This document shows positions 1 through 10,799 of a stretch of DNA of 64,000 bases, one piece after another. The notes under the pieces were generated by a model. That model saw only the letters and a program-made list of their open reading frames with translations, did no database searches and was not told the DNA's origin. The DNA is taken from NCBI GenBank assembly GCA_021401465.1, contig JADDMT010000042.1:186001-250000 (forward strand), written 5' to 3'. This DNA is from Teratosphaeria epicoccoides (Eukaryota; Ascomycota; Dothideomycetes; Mycosphaerellales; Teratosphaeriaceae). Position 1 is the first letter of the stretch. Every line of letters starts with the position of its first letter. A program made the translations under genes and the position numbers.

Positions 1-1420
1 GAGTGACATTAATAGTATGCAACTGAGCCATGCCAACCAGCAGGTTGAGGTAGATCCAGCCGTGGCCATCTTCAGGTCTCTCTTCAGGATCAGGAGGCGA
101 GAAACCGAGGTGCCGCATGTATCGGATGTTGTCAATCGGGACTGACTCTCGGTGCGGATCTAAGTCTAGTGGTCGAGTCGGACGCTGCTCGTTGCTGGGC
201 TGATGATCTGATGACGCCGCAAAGTCGTGCGCGCCGACCTTCACAGGCAACTTGGAATCCGAGTTGGCCTCAGCCTCGGACCCTGACTCTTGCCTTGTGT
301 CGTCCTGGCGCATGATCAGTGCTTCACGTGCACCCTCGAGACGCGCCTGTTGGCCTGATGCCTCCAATGCCGTTCGATCCGCACTCGCAGCCAGCTGCGA
401 AATTTCTTGTTGTTGCACCGGCTGCTGATGGCCTCCAGCGGTGGCACCCTTTCCAGAGAAGATCTGCTCCAATCTCCTGGCTACGAGCTTTTTCTTTTGA
501 CGCTCACTCATGTTGGCCGGACTCTGTTGCGGTAGCAGACCCTCGGGTATATGGTGGAGGTAAGAATGGATGTTCTGTCGCATGGACGCCTGAGTCGGAT
601 TGAATGACCTCGATTTGTGGTCTCCTCCGGCTGCGCCAGATGAGCCTTGACCTGATGCCGACATAGACGCATAGGCAGAGTCGGTGGCCTGTGAGCCACC
701 AGTCTGATGCTGCTTGAGCAATGGCATGAGACCCTCATATCCGTTTGCAGGAAACCCAGAACCATCTGGAGTACCCAAACTGGCCGCAAACTTGCGCAGC
801 ATCTCCTCAAGCTCCCTCTTCTTGTCCGATGGAAGACCATGTACCCTCACTTCGAACAATTTCTCGTCCTTGAGATGCGAGTCATGTAACTTCTCATACT
901 TCTTCAGTCGTCTCTTCAACTTCTTGTTGGCGATAGTCAGGTCGTCAATGACACCGCGGTAGTCGTCAGTGCTGCTACCGTCTGTACCCAAACGCAGCAT
1001 GCCGGCGCGCAGCGGTAGGGAGTTTGATCGATCATTGGCATTCAAATACTGCTTGAGCGCAGTCTGCTGTTCCGGTGGAGTCTCGGACGATGAGGAGTTG
1101 CGCATGAAGAATGGCGGCTCGTTGTCAGCGAATTGTGTGCTGTCGCGCACATCATTGTTGGACTTCTCAAACCAATCCTGGACATTGCTGCTCTCCCCGG
1201 AGCTGTCCCTTCCCAACGGCTGAAGGCTGGAAGGCGAGTCACTGTGACTGGCGGGTCGATCTCTTTCGCTATCACTGGATAATGAGCTCTCCGACTTGCG
1301 CTTGGGGGAATGCAGGAGGGACACTGAGCGATTTGCAGGCGGCCGCCGCGGATGGGCAGCTCTGGGTTGCGCCGGCGGCGTCATGGTGATAAGCGGTGGT
1401 TGCTGCATATTAGCGGCCAT
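1..1420 (-). CDS. frq: Frequency clock protein (FRQ) homologue, N-terminal part
   Basis: An open frame runs from ATG at 1420 to the window edge (473 codons, no stop, 3' end missing); an in-frame TAG lies about 45 nt upstream of the ATG. FRQ is the negative element of the fungal circadian clock; it binds FRH and CK1 and inhibits the White Collar Complex. Visible hallmarks: a basic proline-rich start with a SVSLLHSP motif, a DNEPPFF-RNSSSSET block around residue 100, a coiled coil at about 157-180 (VIDDLTIANKKLKRRLKKYE) followed by LFEVRVHGLPSDKKRELEE, and a later block IRYMRHLGF...GWIYLNLLVGMAQLHTINVT near the edge. These match the FRQ family as I know it. The rest of the protein, including the PEST regions and the FRH-binding site, lies outside. 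A second ATG four codons in is an alternative start. Confidence 0.8.
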   Translation of the reverse strand, partial: MAANMQQPPLITMTPPAQPRAAHPRRPPANRSVSLLHSPKRKSESSLSSDSERDRPASHSDSPSSLQPLGRDSSGESSNVQDWFEKSNNDVRDSTQFADNEPPFFMRNSSSSETPPEQQTALKQYLNANDRSNSLPLRAGMLRLGTDGSSTDDYRGVIDDLTIANKKLKRRLKKYEKLHDSHLKDEKLFEVRVHGLPSDKKRELEEMLRKFAASLGTPDGSGFPANGYEGLMPLLKQHQTGGSQATDSAYASMSASGQGSSGAAGGDHKSRSFNPTQASMRQNIHSYLHHIPEGLLPQQSPANMSERQKKKLVARRLEQIFSGKGATAGGHQQPVQQQEISQLAASADRTALEASGQQARLEGAREALIMRQDDTRQESGSEAEANSDSKLPVKVGAHDFAASSDHQPSNEQRPTRPLDLDPHRESVPIDNIRYMRHLGFSPPDPEERPEDGHGWIYLNLLVGMAQLHTINVT

Positions 1421-1724
1421 TTCACCTGATATGTCGGCTTCCTGGGTCGGTCACAAAGCGCTATGATCCATGTGTGCCACGCCGTGTGGTGTGGTAAATA
1501 TTCCCAAAAGTGGTAGATATGGTAGAGCCTTGGGTGGGTGTGGTGAATTCTGAGGTCCTTGATCGTGACATGCAAGAGGCCAGGTTAGGACCGGTAACGT
1601 CGTATAGAACTGTTTGCCCAAGTGGGCGCAGATTGGTACGACGTAGTGCTAAAGGGCTTAGGATCGAAGATCCCACAGCGTACGTCCTGGTCGTGCTAGG
1701 CCAGAGCACCACAGAACAGACTCT

Positions 1725-1755
1725 CAGCAGCAGCAGTAGCAGCAGCAGCAGCAGA
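1725..1755. repeat. CAG/AGC trinucleotide microsatellite
   Basis: An imperfect run of AGC/CAG triplets with one AGT interruption, about 300 nt upstream of the frq ATG. It could lie in the frq 5' leader. Read as codons it gives poly-Ser, but no supported gene uses it. Confidence 0.7.
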
Positions 1756-1913
1756 CATCGCGACTAGCATCGCACACTCCACCTCCCATCGGGACCCATG
1801 TGTCACTTCGGACACCCTGAAAGGCTGGAGAGTGCTCCCGACCAGAAGGCGCAATCGCCGTTCGCTGGCCCGTTCTGAGATGGGCACAAGCGCGCATGTG
1901 AGCCTCATCGCGA

Positions 1914-2290
1914 GATCGATGATTTTGCGGACAGTTACCACCATGTCCTCGATCGTCATGCGTCGTGTGAGGTCAGTGGGATCGAGAAGCAAAACCACCT
2001 AACGGGAGTGCCCGCCCGCTTAATTGACGCATGGTTTGTCGTTTGTCTCGCCTTGCACCTGGCTCGAGCTAGACTCGTTCGCACCCGTTGTATTGCTTCG
2101 ACAAAGAAGCACATCGACGATCGCCTATTACGAGGGTACACAAATCAACTCCAGCCGTGCTGACCGCTTTGCTGAATCACTACAGCGAGCGTCATTTGAC
2201 AAGAATTACTAGTCAGGACGACTCAGACGGTCTCGTAAGTCAAACATATAATGCAATATGTCTTCATGTATAATTTCACGGATCGATCGG
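1914..2290. promoter_or_regulatory. GATCGA motifs, candidate White Collar binding sites of frq
   Basis: GATCGAT occurs at 1914-1920, CGATCG at 1950-1955 and GATCGATC at 2281-2288, about 0.5-0.87 kb upstream of the frq start. In Neurospora the White Collar Complex binds GATC-containing light-response and clock-box elements upstream of frq. The motifs are seen; the function is inferred. Short palindromes of this kind also arise by chance (another lies in the frq coding part at 1026-1033). Confidence 0.3.
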
Positions 2291-3296
2291 GTCCAACAGC
2301 ATTTGCATCTCCAAGACATCGAAAATGGCACAAAGAAGTGGGGTATTGATGGGAAGCCAAGAGATCTTTGATGCATACCTTTCGATGTGACCCTCCAAAT
2401 CGACGCATCTGGAATTCCGCTGATCGGCACACCGGGAGGTTAAACAGTTGTCAGCATTAAGTAACGAGCTGTGCACAATGTTCGTCATCCCGCTCGCTCC
2501 CCCTGCGCCCGCAAGGTTGATCAGCGATCTTTGACTTTTGAGGCTCTGCAACGGTCATTATGTGTCTTCTGAGATCGTGTTTGCCAGAGCTTTAGCCACA
2601 AAAAGCTTTGCATTTCCTTCAGACGAGCACAGTGAGACGCCCGATGTGTTGCGAGGACCAGGGCCGCGTGGGGGCGTGTCACGCACAGGATCGACAACCG
2701 CTCGCCTATGGCGCAAGAGTGGCGGGGAGGGTACTTTCGACTGTGCTCACCTCGCCGAATCAGAACGAGTACCGCTGGACCACTGACATCGATCTTGTGA
2801 AAATGCTGAACCATTGCTGACCATCGTCACCATTAAAGGCATTCTCGTCTATCGACCTATGCGCAATTCACCAGGGATGCAAGACAACAATGCGTAGATA
2901 CACACGGCCGCAGACTGCCCCGCTGAAATCGAGTTGCAAGGCACCCCGCATGCACTCGGACCCGGACCAGGAACGGCAGGCTCGCTAGACGACGGTACAG
3001 TAATTGAGCCCTCGAAGACGCTGTGCTGATGCGGAGAGGCTCGCCCTGGGCATCTGAAATCATCGTGATCTCGAGAAGGACGGAACAACCACAGAAATCG
3101 ACCCGCAATTCGCACTTGCAATTGACTACGCGGAGACGGGCATGGCAACGACATCCAATTTGGTCGACCGAAGTCACCCCAAGGCCGAGCTCTGAGCGAG
3201 CTAACGACGTCTACATTCATGTAATGATGACAACAGTCATGCAGCGGACTTCAGCGTGGAACACTGCCCTTCGCAAGGAAAGGGCGATCTCGACTG

Positions 3297-3356
3297 CCGG
3301 TCGTCGGGTGAAGTATCAGGAGCTGGCCGGTCGTCGGGTGAAGTATTCTGAGCTGG
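3297..3356. repeat. 30-bp direct tandem duplication
   Basis: Two adjacent 30-bp units, each starting CCGGTCGTCGGGTGAAGTAT, differ at three positions near their ends. They lie in the gene-poor stretch and code for nothing recognisable. Confidence 0.75.
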
Positions 3357-5476
3357 TCTGTCCTCATGAGCTACTGCAGGAAGTTGTCTGGCTCCACGCC
3401 GTCCGCTTAGATGCGTGCAGAGGTGCTACTGTAGGTGCAACAACGAGCTCAAACCAAACTGGCATCTCATCGATCCATGCGAACGCCGTAGCAAGGTGAA
3501 GCCTGAAGCTCAAGATAGTTCCCTTTGACGCAGGACTGCGCCTGCTCTGTAAGACATTTACGATTCCGATTCGCAATTCTCCAGACAAGCCATGTATCGA
3601 GGATCGTCGACCGATTACAAGATGTATTGTTGGTCTTGGTCATCTTGGTTGGTGTACCGGATCTTGTTCTAAAAACAGGGTGTTCAAGTTGTGCGCACTA
3701 GAGCACCCAGGATCATCATAGGTGTGTAATGTTGAGCAAACTAAACTCACGGCAGGTCTCTCCAAGTTGAACTCAGGTCGATGCAATGCGTATGCCTGGC
3801 AGTGTGATTAACCTGTATCGCCAATCATTCTTGTTCGTGATAGTGCGTTCGTCCTGCACGAAGTGCCACCAAACCGCTGGAGCTGGCTGCACGCTCCACC
3901 TGCATTTGCGGCCTGACGTGCCCGGCCTTTCCAGAATGCCAGGCCAAACATGAAGCTGATAGGAAGTCTTGGGTTCCAAGTAGGGACAATGACAGACCCG
4001 GAGAGTCGAGCGACGAAGCATCGAGGAGGCTCATGCTCCACGGTCAGCGGACGGCTACTGACGCGGAGAGGAACCTACTATTCTGAAGTCGTACGGCCTT
4101 GAAGGCCCTCGAATCTGGACCAAACTCCCTATGGACTTGAATGACAAGCAAAGCCATGATTTTCTACTTCACGGCATACCGGCCGGGACTCGTACAAATC
4201 CCGCGCTGCTCATTGGGTTTAACACTCATGATGACGATGTTCGATTTATCTAGAAATTGATATCCAGCAGCCCAGGTGCAGCATGATTTCTCGCGAGTCA
4301 CCCACGCCAAAGCTCTCGTTTGCGCTGAGTCGTGCAAGACACTGGCGGCGGGACCCTGGCAGGCAGTTGAGACACCTGGTTACACCAAGCTCTCTCGATG
4401 GCAGTTGGCTGTTTCAGGTGCGTCATCTCCGCGCTTGACCTTGCCTTCGAGGCCGCAGAAGAGATCATGCCACAGAATGCGCGCAAGAGTACTCCGTATA
4501 ACCCGGCTGTTGGCCAGATTCACCCCACAGGCGGGCCAAGGGGCTCAATTCTGCGTACATACTGTGCTGCATCGCTGTGTACGGGCACCGTCGAGCCGGG
4601 GGAGCCAAACAATATATGTACGTTCTTTGGTCCAGGTCCCGATGAAACAAATTCGGGTCCCAACATATTGGTCACGCTACCCTTCCAAGGGCGACCACTC
4701 ACGTCCACGACCGACACAGTCCACAGACAGATTTGCGTCACAACATGTCCGATGGACTCAATGTGATGTGACGTTTCAAGTCAATGGGCAAATCTGAACA
4801 CCACTTTCACGAGAGGCGCCCTCGGCTAGTGGACATACATCCGCCTAATATGCCTGGATCATAATGGCTTCGCAGGTGGAAACAATATGATGATAGCACT
4901 GCACCAAGCTTGCGTTGCTGACCGCAGGAAGATTTACTGCGACTCCGCGGCAGACACTCCCCATCGAATTTCGCCTGGCCATGTGGCTCTGCATTCAAGC
5001 CCAGCATCACGCATGAAGCACAGATCCTGGCTTCTACGCTTCATGCGCCACGGTACTGGGCGTCGCAAGCCCAACGATCCACCAGCATCTATCAGATGCT
5101 GCTGCGATGGTCCTTAGTTTACCCTCTTGGGCCATTGTGATTCAAATCAGTCATTCTACGCAAAACTAGGCTCTGGGGCGCCCGCCGCCCGGGCGTACTG
5201 TCGCTTCTGATCATTGCGTGGGGGCATAATGCATGCAGAGGGGATGAAGTACTGTGGCAAGAGCAGCAGCAGCGTCAGTATGTATGCTTGCATTGCCCAT
5301 TTGATGGACTGCTTTGATTTCGGTCGATATATGACGATTTATCGCGTCCGATCGCTAGATTCTTCTCGACTTTTCTCCCCTCCTTTCTTCTTGCACTTGG
5401 ATTGCTACCCATATCAGGCCGCGACAATTTGGCCAGGATTGTCGCGAAGCTGCAAACTTGGTCTTTGTCGACAACT

Positions 5477-6793
5477 ATGCCTGGAAATTTCCACGAAATA
5501 CCAGCGTCGGTCGTGGCAAGTTGGCCGCAAGCAGTGAGTAACATAGGCGCGCAAGAAGACGAGCGCGAAGTTGATAGCATGGAACAGGACTATGTCAACC
5601 CTATCCGACGAACATGGCTGCCAGTCTTGGCTTGCGTTCTTCTTGGTGTCTCCACGATGCTGATCGCTGGTCGATTCTACATGCGAGCCAGGAAACAAGC
5701 AGGCGCCTTCGGTCTCGATGACATCTTCATCGCGATAGCCTGGGCAGTCGCCGCGCTCATGTCCGCAAGCGCCTGTGTCGATGCCACCGACTACGGACTC
5801 GACAGGCATACATGGGACGTGCCCCTGAATGAGTACGTCGGAGCGGCGCTCGTGGGCTGGGTCGCACAAGTCTTGATGCTCATCAGCTGCTGCGCCACCA
5901 AGGTTTCGGTGCTGCTCTTCTACAGACGTCTCGTGAAGGGTATCGGCCGCTGGATCTGGGCCATATATTTCGCACTCGTCTTCACAGCCTGCTATTTTGT
6001 CGCCATTCTCGTCTCCTATTGCTTTATCTGCCAACCTCTGGACAGCTACTGGCTTTCGTACGATTTGCTACATCCTTACACGCATCCATACAAATGCATA
6101 GACGGGAACGCTCTCAGCCTGAGCATCGGCGTGCTGAGCGTGATAAGCGACCTTTATGCCGTCTTCCTACCAATGATTGTACTCCGGAAGTACCACTTGG
6201 ACGTCCCTCGCAGGCAAAGGATAGGATTGAACATCGTCTTCGGACTGGGCGCATTAGTCGCAGGTGCTGGCATCGCGCGGACATACTATCTCTGGAAGAT
6301 CAATCACAATTACGACACCAGCTGGACTGGATTTGACCTCTTCGTTTGGTCCTTGCTCGAGACGCACGGAGCAATCATCTGTGCCTGTGCGCCGAGCATG
6401 CGAGCCTTCCTCCGCCGCTATCTGGGCGAGTCTTTCACCCGAGCATTTCGATCAGCAACGCAATCCCGTAACAAGCAATGGCGATCGAAGAGCGGGCACT
6501 CGAACAGCACGCCGCAAAGTGATCCCACGCATTCGAAAGGTTCCGCAGAGTCGCGAGTGCTGGACGACCAAGGAGCGTTGGTGGAGAAAGACCTAGTGTC
6601 GTCGCAATCATACTTCGTGGACACTGCGCGACGATCGACCGACACTTCACCGAAGATTCGGACAGTCGAAGAATACGAGGCGTACAATTTGCGTCAGTTG
6701 ACGAGCTCCAGACATGCGTACAAGCACTCGAACCTCTCGAGCAGCATACCTCATAGCCTGAATATACTCCCTGAACCCGGACATGCTGTATAA
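5477..6793 (+). CDS. PTH11-like integral membrane protein, fungal rhodopsin-domain family
   Basis: Joined exons 5477-5533 and 5588-6793 give 420 aa. The intron (5534-5587, 54 nt, GTGAGT...CAG) is a multiple of three and has no stop, so the unspliced frame also stays open. Splicing joins an IPASVVASWPQA start to DYVNPIRRTWLP, the usual N-terminus of this family. The protein has seven hydrophobic segments (first at about 30-50 with GRFYMRARKQAG and FGLDDIFI after it), an SCCATKVSVLLFYRRL segment, Cys residues in the loop (FICQPLDSYW...YKCID) and a RIGLNIVFGLG segment, ending in a hydrophilic Ser/Thr-rich cytoplasmic tail of about 110 aa. The family includes PTH11-type receptors that sense surface or nutrient cues; ligand and role here are unknown. 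It converges with the carnitine carrier gene, 147 bp away. Confidence 0.85.
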   Translation: MPGNFHEIPASVVASWPQAVSNIGAQEDEREVDSMEQDYVNPIRRTWLPVLACVLLGVSTMLIAGRFYMRARKQAGAFGLDDIFIAIAWAVAALMSASACVDATDYGLDRHTWDVPLNEYVGAALVGWVAQVLMLISCCATKVSVLLFYRRLVKGIGRWIWAIYFALVFTACYFVAILVSYCFICQPLDSYWLSYDLLHPYTHPYKCIDGNALSLSIGVLSVISDLYAVFLPMIVLRKYHLDVPRRQRIGLNIVFGLGALVAGAGIARTYYLWKINHNYDTSWTGFDLFVWSLLETHGAIICACAPSMRAFLRRYLGESFTRAFRSATQSRNKQWRSKSGHSNSTPQSDPTHSKGSAESRVLDDQGALVEKDLVSSQSYFVDTARRSTDTSPKIRTVEEYEAYNLRQLTSSRHAYKHSNLSSSIPHSLNILPEPGHAV

Positions 6794-6940
6794 GTGTCCT
6801 CGCTGTCAACGTTTCGGTGGCTATCGTGCTGATCAGTCAGTAGGACGGGACCTGCCCAGACGACAGCAGCTTTTACGAGAAGTGTTCATACTCTGTACAA
6901 GGATGTCCATAGACAAGCCCAAGACATCTGTGCAGCAGAT

Positions 6941-8096
6941 CTATGCAAAAGTCTTATTCATGGCCATATGCGCCAGCTCCACTCCCAAGAACGTCGCAGC
7001 GTTTGCTGGCACGGCTCTGGCCATTGCTGGACCCATACCAGGGAAGAAAGCCTTGAAACCGCCTTTGCCATACAGTTCTCTTATCGTGCCGCCTATACTT
7101 GCGTTGCCGGATGCTGACTGTAAGCGACTCTTGACCGTGTCAACAGGAAAGACGGGAATCCACATCGCCACGCCTGCTGCACCGCCCGCCGCCATCACTG
7201 CCGTCAAGCTCAATTGACCTGGCTTGCCGTCAGCATCCTTAGGTGTCAATTTTCGCTTGATGATCTCATATGTTGCGAAGTAGGCAGCTGATCCTGGGCC
7301 ATCCCGAGCAAGGGTCATAAGAGAACCGCGGTAGACAGAACGAATACCGCCTTCTTTGTATAATTGCCGTACGACGTCGAGACCGCCAGAGTACTTTGGC
7401 TTCTCGCCGGGAGCTAATTGTTTCTGGCCCTGAATCTGGAGGATGATCTTTACTCGCTCGAAGGGTGCGGTGATCAAGGTCATGGGGATGGCGGAGAAGA
7501 AGCCGGCTGCGGAGACTTGCGCGACGGAATATTGCCCGTTTTCGACTTTGCTGAAGGATTCGACGAGCTGTTTGCCGACACCATATCCCTGGACGTGAGA
7601 GGTCAGCCATGAATACACGTCTGAGGTGGAGTGGTCTGAACTCGTCGTACCCAGAAGCTCACAGCGACTGCGCCACGTTAGCCCTAATCAAGTTATAGCA
7701 TTGCAGTCGCGAAAACTCACACATAGGCGTGACACCAACCAAAGGCGCAGAGACACCAGCATAGAGACCCTGCATCCTCTCATTAACCATACACGTCCTC
7801 CTTGCCCAATTTGCACGTTACCCTACCCTGACTGGCCCTTCCCGCGCAATTGTTTTCCGCACCACATCCAGCGCACCACTGTACACTCCCTTCTCCGCCG
7901 TCTGTAACCGCACTTTCACCAAGTCGAACGGATGTCCGACGACCACAGCAAATACACCCCCAACACCACCAGCTGCCAAGTCCCGCAGACTCTGCAGCGA
8001 CTTCTTTGCTGCTACCTCTACTTCCTGCTTGACTTCTCCCGACGATGGGAGTGTATTCTGCACCGTCTCCTGTACATCTTTCGCGACACCGGACAT
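6941..8096 (-). CDS. acuH: Mitochondrial carnitine/acylcarnitine carrier (Crc1/AcuH type)
   Basis: Exons 8096-7827, 7769-7721 and 7620-6941 give 332 aa, usual for the family. Introns are 57 nt (7826-7770) and 100 nt (7720-7621, with a GCTAAC branch). The three mitochondrial carrier signatures are intact: PFDLVKVRLQ in repeat 1, APFERVKIILQIQ in repeat 2 and FPVDTVKSRLQ in repeat 3, each followed by the usual G-rich second helix. The repeat 2 and 3 signatures fit carnitine carriers best. The protein swaps acylcarnitine for carnitine across the inner mitochondrial membrane and moves acetyl or acyl units from peroxisomes into mitochondria. Residues just after the GVTPM motif are unusual (YVYSWLTSHVQGYG instead of FAVSFWGYD), so the exon 2/3 boundary deserves a transcript check. 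Malate synthase at 61.6 kb serves the same physiology. Confidence 0.88.
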
Positions 8097-8700
8097 GCTG
8101 GGCTAGGACCAGCGTGCCGGCAGCGCGTCTGGCTTAAGGTTGGGCGAGACGAGACGAGATGGATCGAGCTTCGGCAGGGCGATTGGATGTTCCCCAGGTC
8201 GCAGGAACTTGTGAGAATTGTTATTAGCTAGGTCTATTGGTAGTAATATAGCTGTTCAGTCACTTTGGACAGCCGGTCGCGACGTGATTGAGCCGAGGGT
8301 GAATGGTGCTTGGCAACTGCTGCAGAGCCGCATGGATCCACAATTTGACATGGGTCTGACTCGCATGTGATTGAAGCTGTTGGTAAGTTATGCTTGGTCT
8401 GGTACTGTCCGAGGCTACCTACCAACGAACCTTGGGCATTGCCTTCACGACTCTACGAACAGTTCGAGCGGTCGACGGAAACAGCCATTCAATCGAGTCA
8501 CACCTCTAACCTCTATATAGCGGTGATGTTGGGACGTCGTAGATACAGGTGATACATGCATGCACTTCATCACTTGCACAGCAGATTGACTAGCTGACTA
8601 GCTGCGTCTGCATCATACCTCATTTCATGTCGTCGCGGTCTCCAGCTTCTGCGCTCGATGCAAACACCCACTACTCGTCAGTCTGAGCCGCTCTGATCTC
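8097..8700. other. Intergenic region
   Basis: Upstream region of the carnitine carrier (-) and downstream of the methyltransferase remnant. I see no gene or clear element in it. Confidence 0.6.
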
Positions 8701-9430
8701 TCAATTGCAAAGCTCATATTGGGTAGTAAAATGTTCGTACTTTCTGTCCTTCAGCTCATCCAGCACTTCTCTAGAGATCTCATCGACCTCCTCCTTGGTC
8801 CAGCCAAGACGTCGCGTGAACAGATCCATCCCGATGCCCGGAATCGCACGCCCAGTATTCTCCTCCTTCAACCTGTCCAGAATCTTCGCCTTGCGACCTC
8901 TCGCCCAATTCGTGCAAGGCCACTGAAGTTTTCTCTTCTCGATATTAATAAAGCCCTGCCTCGACAACATCTCATTGGTGCTTTCGCTCGCCCTCGCATC
9001 GATGCCAGCATTCTTCGCGGCCTCGTACACATAATCGCCCCATTTGCCCATGGCAGAAGGGCGTGGCTCTTCGCCATCCGCACGTCTAGGTGGGAATTGC
9101 GTCTCCTTGGTCTCAATCCAGCCGCCGGGGTTCAGATGGTCCCAAGCCTGCTGGAAGAAGCGAGACCATTCATGCATGCCGAGGGTCCGCACGCGTGCAT
9201 GGATATAGTCGAATTTGCGGTCAAAGGACCAGTTGTGCTCAGCATTGTCAACAATAAATCGGCAGTTTGGAGGCACGAAGTCTGGTTGAATTGGTGACAG
9301 ATCTGTGCCTATCACTTGCAAATGCGGATATGCTTCTGCCAATACCGACATCTAGCACATTCTTGATTTTCTCATTGATTGGCATACGACCAAAGGAGCC
9401 GTCAAAGGTGATCTTCCAGAGGTATAATCT
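8701..9430 (-). pseudogene. LaeA/TAM-like SAM methyltransferase, broken at motif I
   Basis: The frame 9351-8701 (216 codons) is a clear fungal methyltransferase C-terminal part: AEAYPHLQVIGTDLSPIQP, FVPPNCRFIVDNAE, FDYIHARVRTLGMHEW, FFQQAWDHLNPGGWIETKE. Directly upstream, in another frame, the same strand reads LYLWKITFDGSFGRMPI...KNVLDVGIG, which is the part that should precede it. The expected GTGTGIWA-I-E stretch of the SAM-binding glycine loop is absent at the junction near 9335-9345, as if about 26 nt were deleted between two GGCA-like ends. The shift leaves no single frame and removes the cofactor-binding loop. No intron can explain it, as residues are missing. Further 5' exons are not recognisable; a frame at 9935-9702 could be a remnant but matches nothing I know. 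A sequencing or assembly gap is the alternative. Confidence 0.7.
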
Positions 9431-10246
9431 GCAAGTAATCCCGAAGGAGATGAAGCTGCTTCAGACTTCGTGACGGCACTATTTACTATTGCTCGCGAGC
9501 CGTCTAGAATGGGCAGTCTACTGCTGCAACTACGTGTGTACCCATATACATGGAGGCTGCAGCACAGTACTGGTGGTGAAGGTATGCTGCAGGCAGCAGG
9601 GATTCTGCTCTCCTGGCTGCTCAACAGCCATTCCTGAAAATCACTCCTTGGAGCCGGAAACATGATCTGCTAGCGGTATGTACGACATATCACGTCAGCT
9701 TCTACCAGAGGACGACCGTAAAGAAGCTTACGCAGATATCTTGCAAGGTCTGGCCCATCCAATGGTCATCATGGACTCCGTCAGTGGCTCGGTGTGAGAG
9801 GTGCCGGACCAGAAGGTCACGGGAGCGGAAGTCCGGTGCGCCGCCATAATGTGGAACGGCATCGTCTATCGTGGTCTGCCGGATGTTCAACCACGTGCTC
9901 TCAGACACCGTCTTCGGTAGGAACAACGGCTCCACTACTCATCTTTCCAACGGCATGTGCGGCTTTCTGGAGAACAACAAATGCTTGAAAGAGCTGAAGT
10001 CCTGTTGATCTCTGTTCATAGCATGTTGGCTCGGACATACTTCAAGCCGATGAAAACACACCAGCATACATGTAACGGAAGTGGATTCGTGACTCAAGTA
10101 AATCTTCGGATGCGCAAGACTATGACCGCCACGTTGTGCTTATGGTGACGAGTTGCACCAACGGAATCCATTGACATGCATTTTCCGCATTGCGAAGGGA
10201 CAGATGGTTATGTGGACCTTTGACCGACGCTCCATCTCCTTGACCG

Positions 10247-10254
10247 TATATAAG
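10247..10254 (+). promoter_or_regulatory. TATA box of the small secreted protein gene
   Basis: TATATAAG lies about 140 nt upstream of the ATG at 10392, followed by a pyrimidine/CA-rich leader ending in a CAATCACC ATG context. It is a good match to a core promoter. Confidence 0.6.
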
Positions 10255-10391
10255 GTAGGACAAACCTTCTGTCCGTTCAGATCTTGTTCTCGTCCATCCG
10301 CGCCTCAACCCACCGGTCGACCTTCACTTCTTTCAGCAATTCCAGCAAGAGTTTATATCATCTTAATTACAGTGATACCTAATCAATCACC

Positions 10392-10799
10392 ATGCGCGCC
10401 GCAACTCTTCTCGCCATCCTCGCCTCGGCGCTCCTATCCAACGCGGCTGTTTTCCTTGTGCACAGGCAACTCCGCCGGTGACGGCTCGGCAAATGGCTCA
10501 GGTAATGGCAGCGATTCGGACGATGGCAACGGCTCTGGTTCTGGTGACGGGCCCTGTCAGCAGCTCCGTAGGTCTATCATAATGACTGGGCTTTCGGTCT
10601 GGAGCAGGAGTTAATGTCAATCTCTCAGAGCAATGGCGATGGCAGTGGCGACGCTGCCGGCAACGGTGACTCGGCTGGCGATGGCGCTGGCTCGCAGGAC
10701 GGTAGTGGCAGTGAGTATCTATCAAAACCTCAAGCCGACCGACATATACTGACTTTGTCATCAGACACCATTGGCAGCATTGTTGTAGGACACCCCTGA
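10392..10799 (+). pseudogene. Small secreted Gly/Asp/Ser-rich protein, frameshifted
   Basis: The ATG at 10392 opens a textbook signal peptide (MRAATLLAILASALLSNAAV). This frame stops after 29 codons. In the neighbouring frame the sequence goes on as a repetitive NGSGNGSDSDDGNGSG-type tail. The switch lies in or near the TTTT run at 10450-10453; one T fewer would join the two parts. Downstream exons are 10631-10710 and 10765-10799. The second intron (10711-10764, GTGAGT, branch TACTGAC, TCAG) is convincing; the first (10572-10630) has a weak GTCTAT donor. The joined product would have about 97 aa, low complexity and few Cys. It matches no family I know; small size and secretion make it effector-like in form only. 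The clear TATA box argues for a real gene; the shift may be a base-calling error in a homopolymer or true decay. Confidence 0.5.

Larger units (their letters stand above)
1421..5476. other. 4 kb gene-poor region upstream of frq
   Basis: No frame here resembles a known protein. It is the divergent upstream region of frq (-) and of the receptor gene (+). It holds a CAG/AGC-rich trinucleotide run near 1725-1755, palindromic GATCGATC-type motifs (see separate entry) and a 30-bp direct duplication at 3297-3356. The first 1-1.5 kb may be the long frq leader and promoter, by analogy with Neurospora; that is inference. Confidence 0.5.

Noticed and set aside
4276..4797. 173-aa and 122-aa overlapping frames upstream of the receptor
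   Set aside because: No family resemblance, no splice logic, composition like chance frames in GC-rich DNA.
9702..9935. 77-aa frame as first exon of the methyltransferase
   Set aside because: It lacks the expected residues before the LWKITF block and cannot be joined with a convincing splice pair; kept only as a possibility.
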